From: Streptomyces abikoensis
GTDB taxonomy: Bacteria; Actinomycetota; Actinomycetes; Streptomycetales; Streptomycetaceae
Assembly (NCBI RefSeq): GCF_014648775.1
Contig: NZ_BMRT01000011.1
Span: forward strand, 1-64,000
Direction of reading: 5' to 3'
DNA length: 64,000 nt
How positions within the stretch are numbered: position 1 is the stretch's first letter; each line of letters begins with the position of its first letter. The translations under genes and the position numbers were made by a program. The notes beneath the pieces are model-generated. The model had not been told where the DNA came from. It saw nothing but the letters and a program-made list of their open reading frames with translations, and made no database searches. Shown piece after piece: positions 1 through 8,193 of the stretch.

Positions 1-60
1 CGACGCGGGAACCTCCAGCCGGACCGTCATCGAGTACGAGACGCTGGGCGCCGTTGCCAT
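1..60 (-). CDS. NAD(P)-dependent malic enzyme, N-terminal 20 codons only (runs off the window)
   Basis: The reverse strand from 60 opens with ATG and reads MATAPSVSYSMTVRLEVPAS before leaving the window. This matches the start of the ACT-domain-bearing malic enzymes that I recognise from Streptomyces; the ACT domain normally precedes the malic and NAD-binding domains. The enzyme decarboxylates malate to pyruvate in the cytoplasm. It lies 64 bp downstream of aspartate ammonia-lyase on the same strand, so fumarate made by AspA could, after hydration, feed it. Only 20 residues are visible, so the call rests on N-terminal similarity and context. Confidence 0.65.
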   Translation of the reverse strand, partial: MATAPSVSYSMTVRLEVPAS

Positions 61-124
61 GGGGGTACTTCTTCTTTCTGTTTCTCGGGACGTGGGAGGA
101 GAGGGGTGCGGAGTGGTCCGGCGG

Positions 125-1576
125 TCAGCCGTGGACCGCCGCGGAGTGGGGGCGGGCGAGGTTGTCCGGGTGGAGGATCTCCTCGAGCCGCTCCGGGGTG
201 AGCAGGCCCTTGGCCAGGACGAGGTCGCGGACGGAGGCGCCGGTGGTCAGGGCCTCCTGGGCGACGGCGGTGGCCTTCTCGTAGCCGATGTTCGGGTTGA
301 GGGCGGTGGCCAGGCCGATGGACTGCCCGACCAGCTGGGCCAGGTGCTCGCGGTTGGCGGTGATGCCGGTGACGCACCGCTCGGCCAGCGTCAGGCAGCC
401 GGACCGCAGGTGGGCGATGCTCTTGAGGAGGCTGTGCGCGATGACCGGCTCGAAGGCGTTGAGCTGGAGCTGGCCGGACTCGGCGGCCATGGTGACGGTC
501 ACGTCGTTGCCGATGACCTCGAAGGCGACCTGGTTGACGACCTCGGGGATCACCGGGTTGACCTTGCCGGGCATGATGCTCGAACCCGCCTGCACGGCCG
601 GCAGGTTGATCTCGGCGAGACCGGCGCGCGGGCCGCAGGAGAGCAGCCGCAGGTCGTTGCAGGTCTTGGAGAGCTTGACGGCGATCCGCTTGAGCACACC
701 CGACAGCTGGACGAACGCGCCCATGTCCTGGGTGGCCTCGACGAGGTCACCGGCGACGCTCAGCGGGATGCCCGTGATCGCGCCGAGGTGGCGGCAGGCG
801 AGCTCGGGGTACTCGGGGTGGGCGTTGAGGCCGGTGCCGATGGCGGTGCCACCGAGGTTGATCTCCCGGAGCAGGGCGCGGGCCTCCTCCAGCCGGGCCC
901 GGTCCTCGGCCAGCATGACGGCGTACGCGGCGAATTCCTGGCCCAGTGTCATGGGCACCGCGTCCTGGAGCTGGGTGCGGCCCATCTTGAGGACGTCCGC
1001 GAACTCCTCCGCCTTGGCGGCGAAGGCCTGCCGGAGGACCTCCATGGCCTCCAGCAGCCCGTCGGCGGCGAGCTGGAGGGAGATCCGGACGGCGGTGGGG
1101 TAGACGTCGTTGGTGCTCTGCCCGGCGTTGACGTCCTCCAGCGGGTGGAGGCGGCGGTAGTCGCCCTTGGCGTGGCCGAGGTGCTCCAGCGCCCGGTTGG
1201 CGATGACCTCGTTGGCGTTCATGTTGGTGGAGGTGCCCGCGCCGCCCTGGATCACGTCGACGACGAAGTGGTCGTGGAGGCGGCCGGCGCGGATCTCCTC
1301 GCAGGCCCGCACGATGGCGTCCGCCTTGTCGCCGGGCAGCAGGCCCAGGTCGCGGTTGGCCTGCGCGGCGGCCTGCTTGACGGCGGCCAGCGCGGTGACG
1401 AGTTCGGGGTACGCGGCGATCGGGGTGCCGGTGATGGGGAAGTTCTCCACGGCCCGCAGCGTGTGGACGCCGTAGTACGCGTGGGCGGGGACGTCCCGGT
1501 CGCCGAGGAGGTCGTGCTCGCTGCGGAACGGGGTGCTGTCGGGTGCGGTGGCGGGGTGGGGGACGGTGGCCGTCAT
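125..1576 (-). CDS. aspA: Aspartate ammonia-lyase (aspartase)
   Basis: 483 aa, the usual length for the class II fumarase/aspartase family. It catalyses L-aspartate to fumarate plus ammonia as a cytoplasmic homotetramer. The family signature GSSIMPGKVNP sits at about residues 330-341 and carries the mobile catalytic serine loop; the N-terminal stretch DVPAHAYYGVHTLRAVENFP is typical of aspartases rather than fumarases. It begins at ATG 1576, 74 bp after the asparaginase stop on the same strand, and is followed by malic enzyme. The order implies an asparagine to aspartate to fumarate catabolic unit, probably cotranscribed. Very secure. Confidence 0.95.
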   Translation of the reverse strand: MTATVPHPATAPDSTPFRSEHDLLGDRDVPAHAYYGVHTLRAVENFPITGTPIAAYPELVTALAAVKQAAAQANRDLGLLPGDKADAIVRACEEIRAGRLHDHFVVDVIQGGAGTSTNMNANEVIANRALEHLGHAKGDYRRLHPLEDVNAGQSTNDVYPTAVRISLQLAADGLLEAMEVLRQAFAAKAEEFADVLKMGRTQLQDAVPMTLGQEFAAYAVMLAEDRARLEEARALLREINLGGTAIGTGLNAHPEYPELACRHLGAITGIPLSVAGDLVEATQDMGAFVQLSGVLKRIAVKLSKTCNDLRLLSCGPRAGLAEINLPAVQAGSSIMPGKVNPVIPEVVNQVAFEVIGNDVTVTMAAESGQLQLNAFEPVIAHSLLKSIAHLRSGCLTLAERCVTGITANREHLAQLVGQSIGLATALNPNIGYEKATAVAQEALTTGASVRDLVLAKGLLTPERLEEILHPDNLARPHSAAVHG

Positions 1577-1650
1577 CGGGGGTCCGATCGGGTGCGGTGG
1601 TGGTGGGGGAGACGGTGGTGGGGGGATCAGGCGTTCGCGCCGCGGGGTGA

Positions 1651-2661
1651 TCAGGCCGCCGCGTGCGCGTCGGTGGCCGGCGCGGGGGCGCCGAGGGCCC
1701 GGCGCAGCGCCTCGGCGCGCGCGGCCGGGTCGGTGGCGGCGAGCGTCGCGGCGAGGACGGCTATGCGTGCCTGGCCGGCGCGCAGGGTGCCGGTGAGCAC
1801 GGCTCCGCCGGCGACGAGGTCCACGGCGCCGCCGTGGGTGTAGATCTCGGCGACGGAGCCGCTGGGCACGCGCGTGGTCACGGCGACGAGCACACCGCGT
1901 GAGGCCGCGCCGGCGACGGCGGCGGCGATCTCCGGGGTGGCGTTGCCCGCGCCGGTCGCCACGAGGACGACGCCCTGGGCGCCCGCGCCGACGGCGGCGT
2001 CGAACAGGAGGGTGTCCGCGTCGCAGTGGTGCATGACGACGTCGACCCGGGGCAGCGGCCCGTCCGCCGCGGGCAGCGGGAGGGGCTCCGGACGCTCGGG
2101 CCGCCGGTGGATGACGACGCCGCTGGGGCCCACGTCGGCGACGCGGCTCCCGGAGGGGTCGGCGAAGGCGTCGGCGGCCAGGGTCTGGACCTTGATCGTG
2201 CCGCGCGCGGCGTGCACCTGGCCGTCGAAGACGACGAGCACGCCGAGGTCGCGCACCGAGGCGGCGGTCAGGAGGGCGTCGTGGAGGTTGCGCGGCCCGT
2301 CGCCGTTGGGGTCCTCCAGCGGCAGCTGGGCGCCGGTGAAGACCACCGGCCGGGGGTCGGCGTGGTGGAGGTCCACGAAGAAGGCGGACTCCTCCAGGGT
2401 GTCCGTGCCGTGGGTGACGACGATGCCGGCCACGTCGGGGTCGGCCAGCACCTCGTGCACCGTGCGCAGCAGCGCGAGCTGGTCGGCGGTGGTCAGCCGG
2501 GCGCTGTTGACGCTCATCAGGTCCACGACCCGCACGCTCACGCCGTCGGGCACGGCGGCCGTCGCCAGGACGTCCCCGCCGCGGGCGTCGGCGGCGAAGC
2601 CGGACCCCTGCCAGCGGCTGGCGATCGTTCCGCCGGTGCTGATGACGACGACCTGTCCCAC
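1651..2661 (-). CDS. L-asparaginase (type I/II-like)
   Basis: 336 aa. Both catalytic threonine motifs of the asparaginase/glutaminase family are visible: STGGTIAS near residues 8-15 and HGTDTLEES near residue 82. It hydrolyses asparagine to aspartate and ammonia. No signal peptide is seen, so the protein is probably cytoplasmic. The start is a GTG at 2661 with only a weak Shine-Dalgarno; no better start lies upstream because the frame closes. It is the first gene of the asparaginase-aspartase-malic enzyme run, and an Lrp/AsnC regulator diverges from it 150 bp away, which suggests amino-acid-responsive control. Confidence 0.92.
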   Translation of the reverse strand: MGQVVVISTGGTIASRWQGSGFAADARGGDVLATAAVPDGVSVRVVDLMSVNSARLTTADQLALLRTVHEVLADPDVAGIVVTHGTDTLEESAFFVDLHHADPRPVVFTGAQLPLEDPNGDGPRNLHDALLTAASVRDLGVLVVFDGQVHAARGTIKVQTLAADAFADPSGSRVADVGPSGVVIHRRPERPEPLPLPAADGPLPRVDVVMHHCDADTLLFDAAVGAGAQGVVLVATGAGNATPEIAAAVAGAASRGVLVAVTTRVPSGSVAEIYTHGGAVDLVAGGAVLTGTLRAGQARIAVLAATLAATDPAARAEALRRALGAPAPATDAHAAA

Positions 2662-2811
2662 GTCGTGCTCACTTCTGCTCGTAGTTCATGACCGTTGTGC
2701 GCGCCGGGGGCGCACGCCGGTTTGTTTCGGGGCAACGATATGACGAATCGGGCGCAATCGGTTTGCCATGTCGGGCGCAGTGACGCGCGTAGTGTGGTGG
2801 ATAATCGCGTG

Positions 2812-3267
2812 ATGGACCAGATCGACAGGAATATCTTGCGCGAGCTGCAGAAGGACGGCCGGCTGACCATCCAGGACCTCGCCCAGCGCGTGGGCCTCAC
2901 CTCGTCCCCCTGTATGCGCCGCGTCCGCCAGCTGGAACAGGACGGCGTGATCCAGGGCTACCGGGCGGTGATCAACCCGGAGGCCGTCGGACGGGGCTTC
3001 GAGGTGCTCGTCTCCATCGAGGTCAAGCGCGACCGGGAGGCGGTCGAGGCGTTCGAGGCCGCGCTCCAGGACATCCCGGACGTGATCGAGGCGTACCGGC
3101 TCTTCGGCAGCCCGGGCTGTCTGCTGCGCATCGCGGTCGCCGACCTCACGGCCTACGAGCGGCTGTGGATCGAGCGCCTCACCACGCTGTCGGGCATCAC
3201 CGAGGTCAACTCGCAGATCATCATGAAGCGGGTCAAGGAGCCGCGGGGTCTTCCGGTCGACGACTGA
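2812..3267 (+). CDS. Lrp/AsnC family transcriptional regulator
   Basis: 151 aa. An N-terminal winged helix (about residues 4-60, LRELQKDGRLTIQDLAQRVG) is followed by the AsnC ligand-binding alpha/beta domain (about 65-140), the full family architecture. Such proteins are octamers or dimers that sense amino acids. It diverges from the asparaginase/aspartase run, so asparagine or aspartate is a reasonable inferred effector. A -10-like GATAAT at 2800-2805 lies just before ATG 2812 and there is no Shine-Dalgarno, so the message is probably leaderless; GTG 2809 is the alternative start. Confidence 0.9.
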   Translation: MDQIDRNILRELQKDGRLTIQDLAQRVGLTSSPCMRRVRQLEQDGVIQGYRAVINPEAVGRGFEVLVSIEVKRDREAVEAFEAALQDIPDVIEAYRLFGSPGCLLRIAVADLTAYERLWIERLTTLSGITEVNSQIIMKRVKEPRGLPVDD

Positions 3268-3319
3268 CCTCGCACATGATGAGGGGTCATACAACGCTCA
3301 ACGAAAGAGAAGCCAGGGT

Positions 3320-3976
3320 ATGTCCGTCATCCACCGCACCACCCTCACGCCCACCAAGGAGGAGCTGCTCGCCTCCTGGCTGCCTTCCCGGCCGTGGTAC
3401 CGCCCCGGAACGGGCGCGCCGCAGCTGACCAAGGCGGGCGGATTCCGGCTGGACGACCCGGCCGGGGAGGTCGGGATCGAGTTCATGGTGACGACCGACA
3501 CGGCGGGCCCGGAACCGGTCAGCTACCTGGTGCCGCTCACCTACCGGGGCGCCCCGCTGGAGGGCGCGGAGGGCGCCCTCGTCGGCACCCTGGACCACGG
3601 TGTGCTGGGCAAGCGCTGGGTCTACGACGGCTGCCACGACCCGGTGTTCACCACGGCGATCCTCGCCCTGATCGAGGGCCGGGTCCGGGCCCAGGCCCAG
3701 AGCGTCAGCGACACCCTCGACGACGGGATCGCCCGCTCCTTCACCGGGCAGGGCCCCGTGGCCGCGGCCTTCACCTCCGTCACCGACGACGCGGAGTCCA
3801 CCGAGCTGACGGGGGCGCCGCAGGGTGCCGCGCTCCGTCTGCACCGAGTCCTGCGCCCCGGCCCGGGCGCCGCACCCGAGGGCACGGCCGGTCACGTGCT
3901 GGGCTGGTGGAACCTCCAGGACGGCACCCGCGTCCAGGGCCTCTTCGCCACCCTGAGCACCGCCTCGCGGGACTGA
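3320..3976 (+). CDS. Maltokinase N-terminal cap-like domain protein
   Basis: 218 aa. It resembles the stand-alone proteins related to the N-terminal cap domain of maltokinase, often annotated as 1,4-alpha-glucan branching-like: early EELLASWLPSRPWYRP, a central GVLGKRWVYDGCHDPVF, and a late GWWNLQDG. No kinase catalytic domain is attached, so an enzymatic role cannot be claimed. It begins at ATG 3320 after AGAAGCCAGGGT, 52 bp after the Lrp gene. A strong hairpin at 3985-4014 closes the unit. Family recognition is fair; the biological role is unknown. Confidence 0.7.
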   Translation: MSVIHRTTLTPTKEELLASWLPSRPWYRPGTGAPQLTKAGGFRLDDPAGEVGIEFMVTTDTAGPEPVSYLVPLTYRGAPLEGAEGALVGTLDHGVLGKRWVYDGCHDPVFTTAILALIEGRVRAQAQSVSDTLDDGIARSFTGQGPVAAAFTSVTDDAESTELTGAPQGAALRLHRVLRPGPGAAPEGTAGHVLGWWNLQDGTRVQGLFATLSTASRD

Positions 3977-3984
3977 TCCGCGCT

Positions 3985-4014
3985 GCCCGTACCCGGCTCC
4001 GGCCGGGTACGGGC
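3985..4014. terminator. Bidirectional hairpin terminator
   Basis: A perfect 13-bp stem (arms 3985-3997 and 4002-4014, loop TCCG) lies between the convergent maltokinase-cap-like gene and ohrR. There is no U-tract, as is usual for Streptomyces terminators. Confidence 0.75.
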
Positions 4015-4034
4015 ACGGCCGGGGGAGCGGCGCG

Positions 4035-4529
4035 TCAGTCGCAGAGGGATCCGTCGTCGAAGGCCGCGCCGTCGAGCGCGAGTGTCAACTTCTCCAGGAG
4101 CGCGCGCAGTTCCCCGGCCTCCTGGGCGGTGAAGCCCGTGGCTGTCGCGATCCGGACCGGCACGAGGGCCGCCTCCTCCCGCAGCACGGTGCCCGCCGGG
4201 GTGAGGCGGACGAGGACGGACCGCTCGTCCTGAGCGCTGCGCTCGCGGTGCACGAGCCCGGCCGCCTCCAGGCGCTTGAGGAGCGGGGAGAGCGTCCCGG
4301 AGTCCAGGCGCAGGAGCTCGCCCAGCCGCTTCACGGGCAGCTCGGTGTGCTCCCAGAGGACCAGCATCACCAGGTACTGCGGGTAGGTGAGGCCCAGGTC
4401 CTTGAGCAGCGTGCGGTAGACGGCGCCGAACGCGCGGGAGGCGGCGTTCAGGGAGAAGCAGAGCTGCCGGTCCAGGCGGAGGAGGTCCTGCGGCGCGCGC
4501 TCGGAGGGGGCGGTCGGCGGCTTCGTCAT
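4035..4529 (-). CDS. ohrR: MarR-family organic hydroperoxide sensor (OhrR-like)
   Basis: 164 aa winged-helix MarR protein. The N-terminal redox cysteine of OhrR proteins is present at residue 24 in RQLCFSLNAASRAF, and the recognition region LRLDSGTLSPLLKRLEAAGLV is typical. Organic peroxide oxidation of this cysteine releases DNA and derepresses ohr. A second cysteine is third from the C-terminus (SLCD). ATG 4529 was chosen because the residues further upstream do not match the family. It diverges from ohr across a region holding two direct repeats. Confidence 0.9.
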   Translation of the reverse strand: MTKPPTAPSERAPQDLLRLDRQLCFSLNAASRAFGAVYRTLLKDLGLTYPQYLVMLVLWEHTELPVKRLGELLRLDSGTLSPLLKRLEAAGLVHRERSAQDERSVLVRLTPAGTVLREEAALVPVRIATATGFTAQEAGELRALLEKLTLALDGAAFDDGSLCD

Positions 4530-4554
4530 GCGACCAGGATATCTCGCCGGGCAT

Positions 4555-4583
4555 TTAATTGCGCACAACTTAATCGTGCACTA
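4555..4583. promoter_or_regulatory. Direct repeats in the ohrR-ohr intergenic region (candidate OhrR operator)
   Basis: TTAATTGCGCACAA (4555-4568) is followed after one base by TTAATCGTGCACTA (4570-4583). The AT-rich islands sit between the two divergent starts, where an OhrR dimer is expected to repress both genes. Binding is inferred from context. Confidence 0.55.
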
Positions 4584-4645
4584 CCTTGATGGTGTCAGGC
4601 GGGCCGGACAGGCCCTCGCCGCGATCTCCGAGAGGGATGGTTCCC

Positions 4646-5059
4646 ATGGAAGCCCTGTACACCGCCGTCGCCACCGCCACCCACGGCCGTGAGGGCCGCG
4701 CCGTCAGCTCCGACGGCCTCCTCGACGTCCAGCTGGCCCTCCCCGCGCAGCTGGGCGGCAACGGCGCCGGCACGAACCCGGAGCAGCTGTTCGCCGCCGG
4801 GTACGCGGCGTGCTTCGCCAGCGCCCTGGGCCTGGTCGGCCGGCAGGCGAAGGTCGACCTCGGTGACGCGGCGGTGACCGCCGAGGTCGGCATCGGCAAG
4901 GAGGGCGAGGGCTTCGCGCTGGCGGTCACGCTGCGCGTGGAGCTGCCCGACGCGGTCGACGCCGCGACGGGCCGCAAGCTGGTCGAGCAGGCCCACCAGG
5001 TCTGCCCCTACTCCAACGCCACCCGCGGCAACATCCCGGTCGAGCTCGTCGTCGAGTGA
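4646..5059 (+). CDS. ohr: Organic hydroperoxide resistance protein (Ohr, OsmC family)
   Basis: 137 aa. Ohr proteins reduce organic hydroperoxides with a reactive cysteine pair; both are here, Cys56 in GYAACFASAL and Cys120 in HQVCPYSNATRGN, together with the conserved NPEQLF glutamate. The start is ATG 4646, nine bases after AGAGGG; the in-frame ATG at 4637 abuts that ribosome site and is unlikely. It is paired with divergent ohrR, the standard regulator. A hairpin at 5075-5096 ends transcription. Confidence 0.95.
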   Translation: MEALYTAVATATHGREGRAVSSDGLLDVQLALPAQLGGNGAGTNPEQLFAAGYAACFASALGLVGRQAKVDLGDAAVTAEVGIGKEGEGFALAVTLRVELPDAVDAATGRKLVEQAHQVCPYSNATRGNIPVELVVE

Positions 5060-5074
5060 CGCCACGCGGCTGAA

Positions 5075-5096
5075 GCGGGCCCCCGAGGGGGCCCGC
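5075..5096 (+). terminator. Hairpin terminator after ohr
   Basis: GCGGGCCCCC (5075-5084) pairs with GGGGGCCCGC (5087-5096), a 10-bp perfect stem 15 bp past the ohr stop codon. Confidence 0.75.
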
Positions 5097-5452
5097 CGGC
5101 CGCCGAACGAAGAGTTCTCGTCATCCTCGGACACCGCACACCCCGGTTCCCGCACGGCCTCCCCGTCGCCGACCCGGACATGTCGACCCCGACGCCGGCG
5201 GTGAACCACCGGGCCCGAACGGCCCAATCGATCTTCCCCCAAAGGCCCTTGACACACCGACCGGAGTGACTCAAGTGGCCAGCGGGTCCTCCGATCCGTA
5301 TGTGGCGTGAATCCGACCCACCCGGCCGTCCGCTTTCGACCGGTGCCACCCCGGGCTGATTCACTCCCGCCGGAGCGCCGTCACCGCAGGTCACCGCTGT
5401 GGGCAGCCGCGCTCCGCAGGCCGTTACGGGCCCCGAGACGGAAGGACCTGGG
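5097..5452 (+). promoter_or_regulatory. Upstream region of the 2-methylisoborneol operon, no gene
   Basis: About 355 bp without a convincing gene. A consensus -35 hexamer TTGACA occurs at 5249-5254, but the expected -10 position holds only a weak match (TCAAGT, 5271-5276), so an activator may be needed if this is the operon promoter. The segment ends in GGAAGGA, the ribosome site of the encapsulin gene. I see no riboswitch or clear palindrome. Confidence 0.35.
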
Positions 5453-6880
5453 ATGTCGACCTCAGCGCTGCCGGACCAGCCGGAGCAGCAGGCGTACACC
5501 GGTGCCCAGGCACAGCTCAGCCTGGGCATCGCGGCAGCGCGGAACCTCGCGACCACCACCAAGTCCCTGCCGCAGATGCAGGGCATCAGCTCGCGCTGGC
5601 TGATCCGCATGCTGCCCTGGGTCCAGGTCAGCGGCGGCACGTACCGGGTCAACCGGCGGCTCGTCTACGAGGTCGGGGACGGCCGCGTGACCTTCGTCCA
5701 GGAGGGCGCGAGCGTCAGGGTCGTCCCCGCCGAGCTCGGCGAGCTGCCCCTGCTGCGCGGCTTCGCCGACATGGGCGTCCTGCGCGCCCTGGCCGACCGC
5801 TTCGAGCAGCGCGAGTACGAGCCCGGCCAGGTCATCACCGAGGCCGGCCGGCCCACCGACCACGTGTACCTGATCGCCCACGGCAAGGTGGAGAAGCTCG
5901 GCACCGGCCACTACGGCGAGGACACCCGCCGGGGCGTGCTGGCCGACGGCGGCTTCTTCGGCGGCCGGACCCTGGACCCCGAGCCCGGCGACTGGGACGT
6001 GACGGCCCGCGCCCTGACCGCCTGCACCCTGCTCGCCCTGCCGCGCCACGCGTACGAGGAGGTGGCCGGCCGCAGCGAGGCGCTGCGCGCCCACGTCCGG
6101 CGGCGCCGCGCCGAGGGCGAGCGCCCCCGCAACAAGCGCGGCGAGGCCGACATCGCCCTCGCCGCCGGGCACACCGGCGAGCCGGTCCTCCCGGGCACCT
6201 TCGTCGACTACGAGCTCGAACCGCGCGAGTACGAGCTGAGCGTCGCCCAGACCGTCCTGCGGGTCCACAGCCGGGTCGCCGACCTCTACAACGACCCCAT
6301 GAACCAGGTCGAGCAGCAACTGCGCCTGACCGTCGAGGCGCTGCGCGAACGCCAGGAGCACGAGCTCGTCAACAACCGCGAGTTCGGCCTGCTGCACAAC
6401 GTCGACTACAGCCAGCGCGTCCAGACCCACTCCGGGCCGCCCACCCCGGACGACATGGACGAGCTGCTGAGCATGCGCCGCAGCACCACGTTCTTCCTCG
6501 CCCACCCGAAGGCCATCGCCGCCCTCGGCCGCGAGTGCAACAAGCGCGGGCTCGCCTTCGACACCGCCGATGTCAACGGCCACGGCATGCCCGCCTGGCG
6601 CGGTGTCCCGATCCTGCCCTGCGGCAAGATCCCCGTCACGGACGAGGGCACCTCCTCGATCCTCGCCATGCGCACCGGCGAGTCCGCCGGCGGCGTGGTC
6701 GGCCTGTGGCAGACCGGCATCCCCGACGAGTACGAGCCCGGCCTGAACGTCCGCTTCATGGGCATCAACGACCAGGCCGTCATCTCCTACCTGGTCAGCA
6801 CCTACTACTCCGCCGCCGTGCTCGTGCCCGACGCCCTCGGCGTGCTCGAGAACGTCCAGATCGCCGGCGCGCCCTCCTGA
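5453..6880 (+). CDS. Family 2B encapsulin shell protein with cyclic-nucleotide-binding-type domain
   Basis: 475 aa. The N-terminal arm and C-terminal two thirds (from about residue 245, FVDYELEPREYELSVAQTVLRVHSRVADLYNDPMNQVEQQ, through RRSTTFFLAHPKAIAALGREC) match the HK97-fold family 2B encapsulin shells formerly called EshA-like or Crp/Fnr-like. A cNMP-binding-type beta-roll is inserted at about residues 98-215 (EPGQVITEAGRPTDHVYLIAHGKV). Such shells assemble into protein nanocompartments that, in this operon type, load 2-methylisoborneol synthase. ATG 5453 follows GGAAGGA. The gene is 40 bp upstream of the synthase. Family assignment is strong; ligand binding by the inserted domain is inferred. 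Confidence 0.9.
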   Translation: MSTSALPDQPEQQAYTGAQAQLSLGIAAARNLATTTKSLPQMQGISSRWLIRMLPWVQVSGGTYRVNRRLVYEVGDGRVTFVQEGASVRVVPAELGELPLLRGFADMGVLRALADRFEQREYEPGQVITEAGRPTDHVYLIAHGKVEKLGTGHYGEDTRRGVLADGGFFGGRTLDPEPGDWDVTARALTACTLLALPRHAYEEVAGRSEALRAHVRRRRAEGERPRNKRGEADIALAAGHTGEPVLPGTFVDYELEPREYELSVAQTVLRVHSRVADLYNDPMNQVEQQLRLTVEALRERQEHELVNNREFGLLHNVDYSQRVQTHSGPPTPDDMDELLSMRRSTTFFLAHPKAIAALGRECNKRGLAFDTADVNGHGMPAWRGVPILPCGKIPVTDEGTSSILAMRTGESAGGVVGLWQTGIPDEYEPGLNVRFMGINDQAVISYLVSTYYSAAVLVPDALGVLENVQIAGAPS

Positions 6881-6920
6881 CACCGCCGCACCCGAGAACG
6901 GAGAGGAACGGAGAGAACCG

Positions 6921-8168
6921 GTGTCGCTGCTGTCCCGCATGTCCGCGCCCTCGGCCACCCACGACGTGGCGAGGCTGGTGGCCACACTGCTGTCCCACCG
7001 CAGCGGGGCGGCACCCCTCGTGCCCGGCGCCCGCGCCGTGCACGGCGACGTCCACCGGCCCGCGGCGTCCGCGCCGGAGGCGCTCCGGGCCGTGCCCGCC
7101 GGGCCGACCGGCCTCGGCACCTCCGGCCTCCGGATCCCGCCCGCCCGGCCCACCACCGGGACGCCGCCCGGCACGCCGGGGGCGACGGGGGCGTCCGGTA
7201 CGTCGAACACCCTCGTCCCCGAGCTGTACTGCCCGCCGCCGCTCCGCGACGACCGGGCCCTCGGTGAGGAGGTCAACGACCGGCTCGTCGCCTGGGCCGA
7301 GGAGATCGGCATCTACCCGGAGCGGCTCGACCGCGTCCGCGGCACCGACCTCGGGCGCATGATGATGCTCGTCCACCCCCAGACCGACGACCCGGACCGG
7401 CTGCTGGCGGCCGCCCGCTGCGCGCTCGCCGAGTGGGCCACGGACGACTACTACTGCGACGACGAGACCATGGGCTCCTCCCCGGCCCACCTCGGTGCCC
7501 ACCTCGGGACCGCCCTCGCGGCCGTCGACCCCGCCCACCTCCCCGAGCCCCACGCCTCGGAGCTCGACGAGGCCCTGCGCGCGGACCCCGTCCGCGCCGC
7601 CCTCCGGTCCGGCTTCGAGCACCTCGCCCGCTACGCCGACCCGAGCCAGCTGGCCCGGGTGCGCCAGGAGATCGGCGGACTGTTCGTCGGATACGGGCAG
7701 GAGGGCTCCTGGCGGAGCACGGGGAAGTTGCCCGCCGTCTGGGAGTACCTCGCCCACCGGCGCTTCAACAGCTTCCTGCCCTGCATCGCCCTCGTCGACG
7801 TGATGGACGGACACCCGCTGTCCGCCGCCGAGTACGCCGAACCGCGCGTGCGCCGCGTCGTCACCATGGCGGGCACCGCGAGCACGCTCGTGAACGACCT
7901 CTACTCGATGGCCAAGGAGAAGGACGCCACCGGCCTCCACTTCAACCTGCCCGCGGCGATCGTCGCGGAGGAGAAGTGCTCGCTCCGGGAGGCCGTCGAG
8001 CGGAGCGCCGCGGTCCACGACGAGCTCGTGCGCTCCTTCGAGAGGGAGGCGGCCGCCCTCAGCCTCACCGGCTCCCCGGCCCTGCGCCGCTTCCTGGCCG
8101 GCGTCTGGGCCTGGCTCGGCGGCAACAAGGCCTGGCACGCCGGCAGCGCCCGCTACGGCACGTCGTAA
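6921..8168 (+). CDS. 2-methylisoborneol synthase (terpene cyclase, predicted encapsulin cargo)
   Basis: 415 aa. This class I terpene synthase cyclises 2-methylgeranyl diphosphate to 2-methylisoborneol, the earthy odorant. The Mg-binding aspartate motif is DDYYCD at residues 175-180 and the NSE-type motif is NDLYSMAKE at 325-333, both diagnostic of the 2-MIB subfamily. Residues 1 to about 97 are rich in Ala, Pro and Gly (for example PARPTTGTPPGTPGATG) and look disordered; in family 2B systems such an N-terminal segment is the cargo-loading region. The start is GTG 6921 after GGAGAG. It sits between the shell gene and the methyltransferase. Confidence 0.93.
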   Translation: MSLLSRMSAPSATHDVARLVATLLSHRSGAAPLVPGARAVHGDVHRPAASAPEALRAVPAGPTGLGTSGLRIPPARPTTGTPPGTPGATGASGTSNTLVPELYCPPPLRDDRALGEEVNDRLVAWAEEIGIYPERLDRVRGTDLGRMMMLVHPQTDDPDRLLAAARCALAEWATDDYYCDDETMGSSPAHLGAHLGTALAAVDPAHLPEPHASELDEALRADPVRAALRSGFEHLARYADPSQLARVRQEIGGLFVGYGQEGSWRSTGKLPAVWEYLAHRRFNSFLPCIALVDVMDGHPLSAAEYAEPRVRRVVTMAGTASTLVNDLYSMAKEKDATGLHFNLPAAIVAEEKCSLREAVERSAAVHDELVRSFEREAAALSLTGSPALRRFLAGVWAWLGGNKAWHAGSARYGTS

Positions 8169-8193
8169 GTTGTACACCGTTAAGGAGAACGAG

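Noticed and set aside
59..1843. Very long forward open frame opposite aspA and the asparaginase
   Set aside because: It is a GC-bias shadow of two well-identified reverse-strand genes; its translation is a Gly/Val/Leu/Asp-rich low-complexity string with no family.
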